Shown here: positions 52,029 through 62,673 of the stretch, piece after piece | How the letters are laid out: the number at the start of each line of letters is the position of its first letter | Position numbering within the stretch: position 1 is the stretch's first letter | Assembly (NCBI GenBank): GCA_020055645.1 | Contig: CM034547.1 | Location: 36,862,909 to 36,926,908 of the forward strand | Reading direction: 5' to 3' | DNA: 64,000 nt | From: Tomocerus qinae | Taxonomy: Eukaryota > Arthropoda > Collembola > Entomobryomorpha > Tomoceridae | The notes under the pieces: generated by a model | Told to the model about the DNA's origin: nothing | What the model saw: the letters and a program-made list of their open reading frames with translations, nothing else | The model's database searches: none | Program-made: the position numbers and the translations under genes

Positions 52029-53356
52029 TGCTTGCAGTTTTCCGACTGCAAAACGGGGGTATTTTGGGGAATTGGCGCAGAATTTGGAGCTTGTTGGGAT
52101 TGCTGCGCGTTAGAAGGAGGATTAGGCTGATGGTATCTTTGTTGTTGGCCAAAATATGGGTTTCTGGGGCGATACTGTCCTTGGCGGAACTGAGGAGGGC
52201 CTGAACGATAAGCTGGGGAGCGATAGACTGGATTAGATTGGCGCCAATTAGAGCTTTGTGGACCAGCATTCTGTTGATTTTGGCTGGCCTCAGCATCAAT
52301 GCGTTTGAAACATACGCGCCAACAATGACCAGCTGCGTTACAGAAAGCGCATGGACGACTATTTACGTCGTAGGGCATGCCTCCATTTAAACGTATTCGG
52401 CAAGTGTCCCAAACATGATTATTTTTGTTACAAAAAGTACAACAAATTGGACATTGATTGTTACTTGGTGGGTTTGTAAATGATTGAGTTCTGCCCATGT
52501 AAGAATTGGATTTGTTGTTGCTAGTAGGCGCTGTGGGAGTTGAGCCTTGCGAACTTACTGATGGAGATCGCACTACTTGTGTAGCATAAGTTTCTGAAAT
52601 TTTGCGCAATGTATTCAAAAATTCTAAGGGTGTAGGAACTGTAACTATAGCCATGTTCATTTGAAGGTCTGATGGGATACCTTGAGATAATTGGCGTACT
52701 CTTTCTTCATTAGTCATGTTGGGATTGATCTTTGTAAGAATCTCTAATTTATTGGTTACGTATGATTGTGGATCGTCACCTAGTCTAAACTTTAAGGATC
52801 TGCTATCTTATCTATCTTATCTATATGCTATCTTATCGATATTCTGCGATCTATAAATAGCACGCTGGCTTGAATGGTCAAAGAACTGGATAAGGGAATC
52901 CTTAACTTCCTGCCAAATTTGATTATGATCTGCATCTGGTGGAGTAATGCGCGGGCTTATAGTAGTGGACCAATTAGCTGACCACCAGGCTCCAGCATCT
53001 TTTTCTAACAATCGGTCTAAGTTAGTTAAAATCCATTGAGAATTTATGCCCATGTTGTCAAGGTCCATTTGCAGTCGCTGGAGATATTCAGTGACATTGG
53101 TAGTGCCATCAAAATGTCGTAACTGTTTAAGTGCCTCATTATGAAGCCAACGAACATGTCCTAAGGGATTTGGGAGAATAGGATTTGCTGCAGGAACAGC
53201 AGCATTAACAGCAGCATTGGGTGGAGGGTTAGCAGCAGCATTAGCATTGGCTTGCGCAAGTAGTGCGCGTAATTGTACCATTTCAGCTTCATTAGCATCA
53301 GCACGATCGCGCATTTGGGCTAGTTGCTCCTCTAACTGTTGGACTTGCTCACCCAT
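52025..53356 (-). pseudogene. gag: Gypsy gag, interrupted by two in-frame stops in a short tandem repeat
   Basis: Start ATG at 53356-53354 (MGEQVQQLEEQ, coiled coil), followed by an Ala/Asn/Pro linker and a capsid-like region (HFDGTTNVTEYLQRL, GAWWSANWS). A repeat of GATAA/GATAG type at 52801-52845 then places TAA at 52819-52817 and again at 52810-52808. The same frame resumes directly afterwards and runs to TGA at 52027-52025. The second half has two zinc fingers (CTFCNKNNHVWDTC and CAFCNAAGHCWRVC) and a Gln/Pro/Asn-rich tail typical of nucleocapsids. No frameshift is needed; only the repeat breaks it. Gag forms the particle and packages RNA, so this copy probably cannot form particles on its own unless the stops are read through. 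Confidence 0.85.
52801..52845. repeat. GATAA-type short tandem repeat inside gag
   Basis: Imperfect copies of a 9-base ATAGATAAG-like unit (element sense) that introduce two TAA codons into the gag frame. Confidence 0.8.
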
Positions 53357-53426
53357 GGTGTTAGGAAAATAGTGGAATATTAACAAAAATTAAAGAATAA
53401 AGAAACAGAAATAAATGTAAACTAAA

Positions 53427-53735
53427 CTATGTTTGTGTGACTCTTAGATCAACTTCAAAGTGAACTTGTGCTATACAATGGTGTAAATTTTCTTTGTCAG
53501 TGAACACGTCAGACGCTGCTTTTACGACTGCAATCGTTTGGGCAAGATTGGGAATATCCTTGACTACTAGTCTGTATGCGCGGTGTGAACGTGACACAAC
53601 AAGGGTATAATTACCTAGTGGTTGGACAGTTTTCTCAATTAATGAATATAATGAGCCGGGGAAATCAGTGCGATTAGAATTTGTGAATTCAAGAATTGTT
53701 GGATCTCGAGTTGTGATAATCAACTCACTTGGCAT
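53427..53735 (-). CDS. Gypsy element small ORF b, 102 aa, upstream of gag
   Basis: Starts at an ATG (MPSELIITTRDPTILEF) and ends 70 bases before the gag start codon. It is balanced in composition, with alternating strand-like segments (YTLVVSRSHRAYRLVVKD), and looks like a real folded protein rather than chance. There is no zinc finger, signal peptide or membrane span. I recognise no family. Its position between the 5' LTR and gag is unusual for Gypsy elements. Confidence 0.5.
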   Translation of the reverse strand: MPSELIITTRDPTILEFTNSNRTDFPGSLYSLIEKTVQPLGNYTLVVSRSHRAYRLVVKDIPNLAQTIAVVKAASDVFTDKENLHHCIAQVHFEVDLRVTQT

Positions 53736-53797
53736 AAATAAATGTTATGAGACAGAAAAGTTACAGTAAATAAATTGTTACTTGAGTTTTCAGAAAT

Positions 53798-54052
53798 TTA
53801 ATCGTCATTAACTGACTGAATGTTGATCATAAAGATCTTATAGCCTTTAATTAAAGCGATTTCAAAAAGAGAAGCCATAACAGGTGGGTATTGAATGAAT
53901 TGACGGGTATTATAGAAGTTTGCAATGAATTCACACATGAGAGCATCAAATTCGGTCATAGGTAACTGATTTCCTAATACTGCTATAAGCGCATAATGAA
54001 TCATGGGTGGAGAAAATATTTGCTGAACGGTTACTGGGATATATAGTGGCAT
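53798..54052 (-). CDS. Gypsy element small ORF a, 84 aa, upstream of gag
   Basis: ATG at 54052-54050 (MPLYIPVTVQQIFSPPM); the frame stays open a little further upstream but without ATG. Hydrophobic and helical segments include HYALIAVLGNQLP and FEIALIKGYKIFMIN. No family recognised. It lies 63 bases ahead of small ORF b in the same sense. Confidence 0.45.
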   Translation of the reverse strand: MPLYIPVTVQQIFSPPMIHYALIAVLGNQLPMTEFDALMCEFIANFYNTRQFIQYPPVMASLFEIALIKGYKIFMINIQSVNDD

Positions 54053-55950
54053 CTTGTCAAGACAAAAATATTGTATATTCAGTAAGCACAAATTTTAAAT
54101 TTAATTGAAAGTCAACAAATGTTAATTACTAGGCAGTATTGTAAATGTAAATAGGCGGGCTCTGATAACTGTCGAAATATTGAAATATTCAATTAATGTA
54201 ACAAAAATGGAAATTTACTTGTAATGTAATGCTATATTGAAAGCGTAATAGTAATTAATGGATTATACTAGACGTAGATATTGCTGTTATATGCGTAATG
54301 TGCCCGGATATTATGTTAAATGATCGCAAAGTAAAGCGACGAATTAATGCGTCAGGCTCCTTGGGGAAGGTATGCTATGGCATGCATAGAACACAAAAGA
54401 AAAGCTAATTACCGTTGATTTGATTACGCTTTGTATTCAAACCTTTGCAGTAATAATAAATGACCACTCAATATACGTAATACGTCAGATTAGGCTCGTC
54501 AGTAAGGCACGGCAGTTTATCAGCAATTATAGGCAACTAAGCGAACTGTGGGTATAGCATAATATAACGATTAGCATAAATTATATTTTAAACCCAAAAA
54601 TATCATCAATTAGCATTCTACCGTTGCATAGATAATTTACTGTCAATGCCCGGTCACGGCGACAGAAGTTGACTAACTACAATATGTAAATTACAATCGT
54701 AACGCACAAAGCAAACCAAAAATAATATGAAAGCTTTTACAAAAATTTTACTGTTAATGCCAGAAAGCTTTTGGGGAGTTTTAACGAATTTAACGAAATA
54801 ATGTAGTTCAGATGTTAGCACTTTACTTGGCCCAGTGGCTTTTAAGAAATAAGCTGATTTCTGACTGAAGGCGGGAACTATATTCAATGAATGTTAGAGT
54901 AATTGAACCGAATATAAATGATATAATATAATAATATTATTTATGGGATGGCTAATGGACTTTGCTTTGTACGTTAATGTACCTGAAAATCCAAAAGTTA
55001 GATTATTTCCATCAAAAATTATTCATTATTACATCAACCATACATACTCCTGAGTGTCTTACACTTACAAGCACTAAATTTCAAAATTATTGGACTAAAT
55101 ATAACCAATCTGTACGTCTGTGATTTAACCCAAAAATGTGTGTGAAATTATGAGGGGAAAAAGAATTTCGTTATTGTGTGTTTCTGTTAATGGATACTGA
55201 ATGATAATATCCGTATTCGTATACAACTTTTCACAAAGACAAAAATTGTGATTGGGAATTCACGTCAGGTTTTACTTTGATGACAACAATAGCAAAAATG
55301 TACAATGTAACAACAGCTGTGATCGTATAATCGGAAACGAAAAACAAAATTTTAATTTCTGGTGTATGAAATGGCATACAAAAATCTCTGATCAAAACGA
55401 ATGGGAATATTTTGGTAAAAACGATAATTGAACATATAATATAATCGGATTTAGCTTACTGATTCAGTATTTGAAATAATTTGGCGATTATGAAATACTT
55501 TTACGAAATACAACTGAAATGCAAGTAATACAATTGCAGTCAAACGAAATCAACATATGTTGTATGTTTGGTGTGGAGAGATTGTATAGTACACACAGCA
55601 CGTTGTACGTTGTAAGTGTAGAGGAAAAACGCCCACTTCACATAAATGATAACTGGGAATTTGACGAAAAAGAATAATATTATTCGGACAAGAAAATGAA
55701 TTTTGACACTTTTAGCAATTACTTGTCATTTGGGAAATACTTATCGGCTTTTGGTTATGTAATTCACTCAAATTCAACATTAATCACACAAAAATATTTT
55801 ATACTGCACACAATGTACAGAATCATCAATATTATATACTTTTATGAATGCAAATAATTATTTTTGATATAATATTTATATTTTACGTGATACCACTCAG
55901 ATGTACGATATCCTTCAGTAGAAACCACAGGTATGGGGAAGTCCTGATCT
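54053..55950 (-). other. Long non-coding leader of the Gypsy element
   Basis: 1.9 kb, AT-rich, between the 5' LTR and the first small ORF. The bases directly after the 5' LTR (element sense AGATCAGGACTTCCCC) do not begin with TGG, so no ordinary tRNA primer-binding site is evident; the first TGG is about 23 nt in. Small open frames here look like chance. Confidence 0.5.
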
Positions 55951-56515
55951 TCTGGCGAAAATAAGGGTATTTGGTATAATCTTTTCGCGATGTCTGTTGA
56001 GACGATGATTAGGTGCACAATAAAAGATACGATGATAACACAATATTATTATTAATTGCAAATGAGAAAAGGCAGACTATGCCATAATTTATTATAGCTT
56101 TACTGGCAGAAATAGTAAATGGACAAAATTAAGAAAATGATTGATTTAATGGAATTTAATCAAAAATAAATGAAAAATGTCTCGCCACAGAAGCGAAGAC
56201 AAGTCACCACGACGAAAGTCGGTCCAAGAGTCCAGAGTCTGAGTTCCATTGCATAGGAAATCCTCCAGATTTCCTATGCCATCATATAATTCTATCTGTC
56301 ATGCATAGGGATATTGGGCTAATTAGTGCATGCATCCAGGTATCTCCAGGTAGTTTGTTTGTGTGGGTGGGGTCTAAATGGAACCAACTGTGCGCAATCC
56401 AATGGGATTGCGACAACTCAAAAGACGCAACAGCTAGTTCATCCTCGTATGCAAATGCAAGGACAACTGAGATGACTGTCCATTGCACTCAGCTGTCTTT
56501 GCATTTCATCTTACA
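55951..56515 (-). repeat. 5' LTR of the Gypsy element
   Basis: 565 bp, same length and, by eye, same sequence as 43575-44139. Its outer edge lies 111 bp upstream of the start codon of the CUB-family gene on the opposite strand. Confidence 0.93.
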
Positions 56516-57855
56516 GTATATATTATATAATACAAGTTGACCACGCATAAAAATAATAAACCTATAATACAATATAAGCAAATGCAAATGCCCGAAGAAA
56601 TGCGTTTAACGTATTTCATTGGCAAAATGAATCTGCACTTGCTTTTTCTTTGCTTGGGAGCAATGCAAATGTCCAAGTCTAACGAATCGACCAGGGATGG
56701 CAGGTGTAAGCTAAAAATTATTTTCTACAAACCGAAATAAAAAATACTGTTTACACCGTAATTTTAATTTATTGTGATATTTAGTCATTGCAGCATTGGT
56801 TTCTTTTCCTAATGAAAGATGCGTACCGGATAACAACAACAATATCAATAACAATAATAACGATGTTCGAGTATGTTCTTCTAAGTAAGCTCAAATCGGA
56901 TTTTCTTTGAAAATCTATCATACAACCATAATATTCATCAATATTTAAATTATTATAATTTTTTACAAACTTAATGTACTATTAATTTTGTACAGGAAAA
57001 AGTGCAGTCGAATGGGTGGGATAGACATTGGAACTTGTGCACACGGATATGTAACCTGTAAATGTATGTAAATGTATGTGCCAGTAAAGACGATTATTAG
57101 TCTGCAATCATATATACTATTCAATAATTTAGTTTTTAAATTGACTTATTTTGTAGTTTTTCAGTCATCGCTCAATGTACAATAACGGATGATACGATAC
57201 GATTAATGTCACCAAGAATCGGACTACTTTGCTGACCCCTACAAGCTTCCCAAGAATGTGCACATTTTCATTTCCAAGGGTAAAGGATTTATATACAATT
57301 TTTGTGTTTTATGAAATTGCTTCAATTTAATTAATATTTCATATTTTTAGCAACCGGGTGTTTGTCAAATAAGATTGGACTTTCCTCAGTTCCATTTAAA
57401 TCTACCTAACGTGGATGGAGAATGTCAAAACGATTCGATAACCATTTCGAATACTGTCACCGTTGTTGGCTTGCAAAGCTGTGGAGCAGGAGCTTCTGCT
57501 GCTAATCACAGTTGATATTAATTTTTAATAAATACTACAGTTATTTAATATTTTATCTTATACAATGAGACAGAAAAATTGACATTAATTTATTTGAAAT
57601 TTAATATATCTTGATTATGGAACATCTAATGGACCAATACAAGTAACATTGAAAACTGTCGGGTCTAGGGGAATTATGAACATGCATGGATATAATATTC
57701 TTACAACACAAATCAAATGCCAATCAGCAAAAAGAGGTATAAAGCGATATAAAGCATCTAAAAATATACTTTTAATTTGTCTACCTAGAAAATGACTGAT
57801 TTTTCTTTAAGATTTTCTGTACACGCTGCGTTGACAATATTTTTATATTGATTTT

Positions 57856-57889
57856 AATTGACGGTGCCAGAAAAAGAAGTAACAGTTTC
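57856..57889 (+). repeat. 34-bp repeat, inverted copy at 59651-59684
   Basis: AATTGACGGTGCCAGAAAAA and the following bases to 57889 recur exactly as the reverse complement at 59651-59684. Flanks do not match, so these are two fragments of one repeat family rather than a clear element. Confidence 0.7.
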
Positions 57890-59171
57890 AGAAACGACAA
57901 AATTGGACGTTATTATTTTTGCAAAATTGTCAACTCTAACTGACCCGACCAACTTAGTGAGTAGGTTCCCGCCCTACCCACCACCATATTATTGCATGTT
58001 AAAGTTCAGGGGTGGTTCAAAATACGGGGAAATTAAATGAAGGGTAGGTAATGGGTAAGTATCTATGGCTACGATTTAAAATACACAGAGTCACAAAAAT
58101 TTACAATACAGCATAATGAATAGGGCATAAAAGTGACGATTTATTTTGGGAAACTTGGATCTAGTCCGAGAATATTGGTCTTAGAAAGACAAAATTTCGA
58201 CTTTTTAACCTTTTAATATCCAGATTATTTGATCATAATTGCCCGAAACAAAATTGTTTGGTCATTATTAGCTGGAAAAAATGTTCAATATATCACGAAT
58301 ATGAGATTTATTTTGGAGACATTAAACCCAAATAAAAAGTCATAGTCCATTAAAGCTCAAAATGTGATTATTTAGATGACCACAATTTCATGAACCGGTC
58401 ATAGGTTGTTTATAGCGTTCATGTTTGTGTTTTATGTTAAAGGTTTTCATGTTTCTACATAATGTCTTCAGTTTTGTAGGATTTCCATTATTTTTGCTAG
58501 TCAGATTTTAAAATAGGTAACTTTTTGGTAACAGTGACCGTTGTGACCTAATTTCATTTTCTATTTTCATTATTTCCAGTTTTGATAGGCTTAATTTTGT
58601 AAATAAATTTCCGTTCTAGCAAGGAAAGACAAAATTTTCTTTTTGGAGCTATTCTCAGCTTTGTTTGGACTACTGGAAGACAATTATCAAAATTTTAATT
58701 TTATAGATGCCTGGAGCAAAAGAAAGATAACTATTTTAATTCCTACCAAAAACGCTGCTATTCATTACGCTGCTTTTTAAGAATCGACATTGGCTTCAAA
58801 ACCTTATCGTGGACTAAGACAAATTTTTTGTGTCGAATATCGGTTAAAACGGAGGGGGCGTTGAGTAAAGTTACAAGTAAAAAGTATTTATCTTCAAGCG
58901 AAACATATCTTCCTACAAACTTATAATAACTGATTATGAATTTCGCGCGCTATTTTTTGAGGTTCTTTAATACTAGGAATCATCTAGAATTTGGTTATGG
59001 AAATCTGTAATTTCATTGGCTAGTCGAAAAAAATTCCAGCAAACACAATCGTTTTTTAATGTGGTCTAAATTTAAAAACCCCAATGGATTTGATCTGTTA
59101 GCAGTACATTCGCGCATGCGCATTTCAATCATAAGCCGCATGGCACGGAAAAGAACATAGTTACATGCAAG

Positions 59172-59483
59172 AAGCATAAACTGTAGTCATAGCGCTGTAT
59201 AAGGAGAGTATTGTAGTGAATTTTGCTATTTAGATTTTTGAAGATTTATAAGGGATTCTTTCTGAGAAAAGTCCCTTACCTCTACCTTTGCTATAATGCT
59301 TCAACACTGATTATCCCAGTCCAACATCCAAGTAATCGTTCTGCATTTATTCCGTTTCCAATAACATAGCAACCACACAAAGTTGATATTTGGGGATAAA
59401 ATTGGTGAAAAATGTCCTTTATAAACTTTCAAAATCCCTTACGGGAAATTCTGTATTGGACCCTCCTTATACAGTTTATGCTT
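59172..59483. mobile_element. Small TIR (MITE-like) element, 312 bp
   Basis: The left end AAGCATAAACTGTA and, after 10 or so extra bases, TAAGGAG face the right end CTCCTTATACAGTTTATGCTT. The interior is non-coding. The left terminus carries a short insertion relative to the right. Confidence 0.5.
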
Positions 59484-60134
59484 TTTGGTTACATACATAC
59501 ATACAATCAGCTTTATTTATTGTGATGTGTATAGAAGTCCCTTGACGGCTGACACCCCCACAAAATGGCGGTCGGCTCCAATGGAGTTGATTTTTGTTTA
59601 ATGGGGAATACAATATTATAAAATTTTCCATGACAATAACAGCAATCTGCGAAACTGTTACTTCTTTTTCTGGCACCGTCAATTCAGAACCCCCAGTCAA
59701 TAAGGGCGGATCATAAATCGTAATTTTGCAAATAAAAATATTAGCAATCGTCCATACAGGAGTTACCCGAATCCCCATCAAAAATGAGTCGACAGCAGAG
59801 TACCCAAACAAACAGAGAAGGTTTTTGTATAAAATTCAACGTAACTAGTGGTAATGACATAGTGGTGACTTTTCTAAACTGAAAACAACGCTTGCTTCCC
59901 CACATATAACAGTACAAGGTGGTCCATTAAAAGTTATACGCTGATTCTAAATCCAATTCCCGACTCTTTCTGCAGCCAGAATAAGCTGAAGCTTGAAGTT
60001 TTGCTGCATACGTTAAACTTAACTGGGAAAAATACAATTATCATGGGTACAGTAACTGCTCCCCCGAAGACTGTACCCAGTTTTTCGTTTCATATTGGCT
60101 GCTGAAAGAGATTAAAACATGCTATTGACTTCAT

Positions 60135-60172
60135 AGCCGTCATAATAACATTTAGATGTTATTATGACGGCT
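60135..60172. repeat. Perfect hairpin, 17-bp arms, 4-nt loop
   Basis: AGCCGTCATAATAACAT, loop TTAG, and the exact reverse complement. It is isolated within the intron of the CUB gene. Confidence 0.75.
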
Positions 60173-61442
60173 TTAAATGACGAATTTAGATGTTTTTAGT
60201 AATTTTGAGTAATTTTGAATTTATTTAGTATTTTAGATTAATTTTGAAGAATTTTGAATATATTTCGTAATTTTAAATAATTTTGAATACACAAAATTGA
60301 GAAAAACAAAAATGAGAGAAAAGCGAAAAAGGAAAAAAGTTTTAAGGTTTTAGGGAGTAAATGTCCCCCCTGCCCCTCCACGAAATCCAAGATAAAGAAA
60401 CTTTTTTACCAAAATACCAAACAATGGACTTCTAAATACTGCACTGGTTCAATTCTCAGTCTTTAAAACGAGACAGTGGAATTTCATGGTGTTCAAAAAT
60501 CAGGAATTTTTGCTTTGGCCAGCAGGGATTTTTCAGATTACCAGTCCAGAAAGCCTTTATCACCCGCGGCTTCTAAATGTTGCGAATATTGAGAGTTGTT
60601 TCTTAATGGTGTAGCACATTTTAGTATAGAAGTAATAGGTAATACCTATGTAATAAATCTTTCGAAAAAGTGAAGGTTTTCGGTTTTCAAAAATATACAT
60701 AATACGAATGACGAAGATCTATTATTATTGACCTCTACATTAATTTGCAATGTTGAAAATTCCCAAAAATTAAAATTTGGCAATTCATTATTAAAGGGAA
60801 AGTGGTAGCATTTGGTTTAATTTATTTGCTTTAATGTTTGAACTGGTTGCCATAATGTATTTTTGTTTCCAATATTTTCTCAATATTTAAGTCAGGCCAA
60901 AGAGCTTGGACGACAATAAGGATATTTGAATCGAGAATTCCGTGTATTTGCTTTTCAAAATTTGAGTCATTTCTTTTGGCTGCGGTTCTTTAGCAAGTGG
61001 GAAATCAATAATCAATTTTATAGCAGATTGATACAGACAGTAGCGTACGTTTTTTTTAAAAAACGTCCCTAAAAATCTGCAAATTCTAAATCTCCAAATT
61101 TGCTGATAGTAAAATTTCCCATTTGACTCTCCTAATATTACGCTATGATACTATGACAACGTCCAAACTTTTTTAGTTAGACAGATTTTACGAAATCGCT
61201 TAAATTATCATTCGAAAAGCCGATTGAGCCTTTAACTCTGCTGCCCTTAAGACGGACTTCGGGTAACCTATAGGTGACCAACGTTGACAAATGCCAAGTT
61301 GTCAAGGAAATTAACCCTTTCAAAAATGATCCGCCCTTCTTCCCCGGGGGTTCTCAATTGTTGGAGTTGTTTTTCATTGGAGAAGATTTTACGTGTATAA
61401 AGATTACCATACCCAAAAATAATGCTTAATTGTCATTATTTT

Positions 61443-61652
61443 TATACGGGGAGAAACTGCAAAGCATTCAGCGCATTGCCCGAAGGGCAATGTGTGGTTT
61501 CACCACTATTATTATACGGGGAGAAACTGCAAAGCATTCAGCGCATTGCCCGAAGGGCAATGTGTGGTTTCACCACTATTATTATACGGGGAGAAACTGC
61601 AAAGCATTCAGCGCATTGCCCGAAGGGCAATGTGTGGTTTCACCACTATTAT
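61443..61652. repeat. Tandem array, 3 x 70 bp, each with a GC-rich hairpin
   Basis: Copies start TATACGGGGAGAAACTGC at 61443, 61513 and 61583 and look identical. Each contains CATTGCCC-GAA-GGGCAATG, an 8-bp-arm hairpin. The unit is not a multiple of three, so the open frames that cross it are an effect of repetition, not a gene. Confidence 0.9.
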
Positions 61653-62365
61653 GCATTCGTCACGTTGGCTAAAAATTTTGAAGAGAGATTGCTCGTAAAC
61701 TGGTAATTTCTGGGACATAATACAAGATACCGAAAACGTAAAGCATCTCTTTGCGGGGTGCGCTCTAATTTGAAATCAACTGTCCGGGTTCAACTTTAGC
61801 CGTAGGAACCGGAAGAATGAATTTTAAAATTGTTTGGTATCTCCTTGGCGACTTGGTGCAATGCATCATAGTCATTTATTCAATTGGTTACTGGATGGAT
61901 TGTATGGACTAGGATACTAGGAATACACATTGTAACTTTCCATTTCCTAATCCAATCTCCGTAGATACGGAGTACTGAGCACTGAATTGGCATATTGGCA
62001 GGCACCATCTCAATAATGATAATAATGCCGGATTTAAAGATGCATTATTCCTGTTACGTAGTATTCCCATTCTCAATAATCCCAGTCACATTCACATCCC
62101 AATGCAAATACGGAGTACCAAGAACAATTCCAGGGATGGAAAATATTTTAGGCTTGAGGGCGCTGACAGGGGTTGTAAAAAATTTAGAATAAGGAAAATT
62201 TCAGGGATGGAAAAAGATTAGCATTGAGTGCGGTTCCAGGCATAGAAAATGACAAATTGAGTTAGGCATGCATATCCGTAATGCTCATTACTACTATACT
62301 TATACAAACCTTTACGCTTTACTGGCTCGTGTTTTACTAACTAAAAGAATACGAAATATTCATCA

Positions 62366-62401
62366 CCCCTCAAGCGGGGGTTTGGGGGCGGCAGCCCCCA
62401 A
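62366..62401. repeat. GC-rich double hairpin
   Basis: CCCC-TCAAGC-GGGG is followed by TTGGGGGC-GGCA-GCCCCCAA (62382-62401), two adjacent stems in very AT-rich DNA. It resembles terminal hairpins of some rolling-circle transposons, but no matching ends were identified. Confidence 0.5.
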
Positions 62402-62673
62402 TAAAAAATAAAATTATCTTATTACATACATAATATATTATTAATAATTTTGCGAAAAAATCAAAGACTTAGAGATGTAGCTCAAATAACATAATATTTA
62501 TAAGTTTTTCATAGATTTAAAATTTACATTATAAACCAGGAAGGGATGAACAATATTTAGGAAATGGGGACATGTTGGTTAGAAGTTTACTCATTTCGAA
62601 ATATTCCTAATTGGTTAGTTCGTAGTTATAATATGATAGTTACCTGTAACCAGATATATCAAGAAAAACAATA

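Larger units (their letters stand above)
43575..56515 (-). mobile_element. Ty3/Gypsy-type LTR retrotransposon, 12.94 kb, complete with both LTRs
   Basis: Two 565-bp direct repeats (43575-44139 and 55951-56515), identical as far as I can read, bound an internal region coding on the minus strand. GTAT flanks both outer ends (43571-43574 and 56516-56519). In element sense the order is: 5' LTR (56515-55951), a leader of about 1.9 kb, two small ORFs, gag, pol (protease, RT, RNase H, integrase, long C-terminal extension), ORF3 with a zinc knuckle, 3' LTR. Integrase lies after RNase H, which places it in Ty3/Gypsy rather than Copia. There is no env-like membrane protein. LTR identity implies recent insertion. 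gag and ORF3 carry in-frame stops, while pol is open throughout. The size and extra ORFs are well above the usual 5-7 kb for Gypsy elements. Confidence 0.95.

Noticed and set aside
61443-61652. CRISPR-like array
   Set aside because: The copies abut with no unique spacers, and the sequence context is eukaryotic.
61422-61706. Overlapping plus-strand ORFs with repeated ARRAMCGF-type sequence
   Set aside because: They arise from the 3 x 70-bp array being read in all three frames; not a gene.
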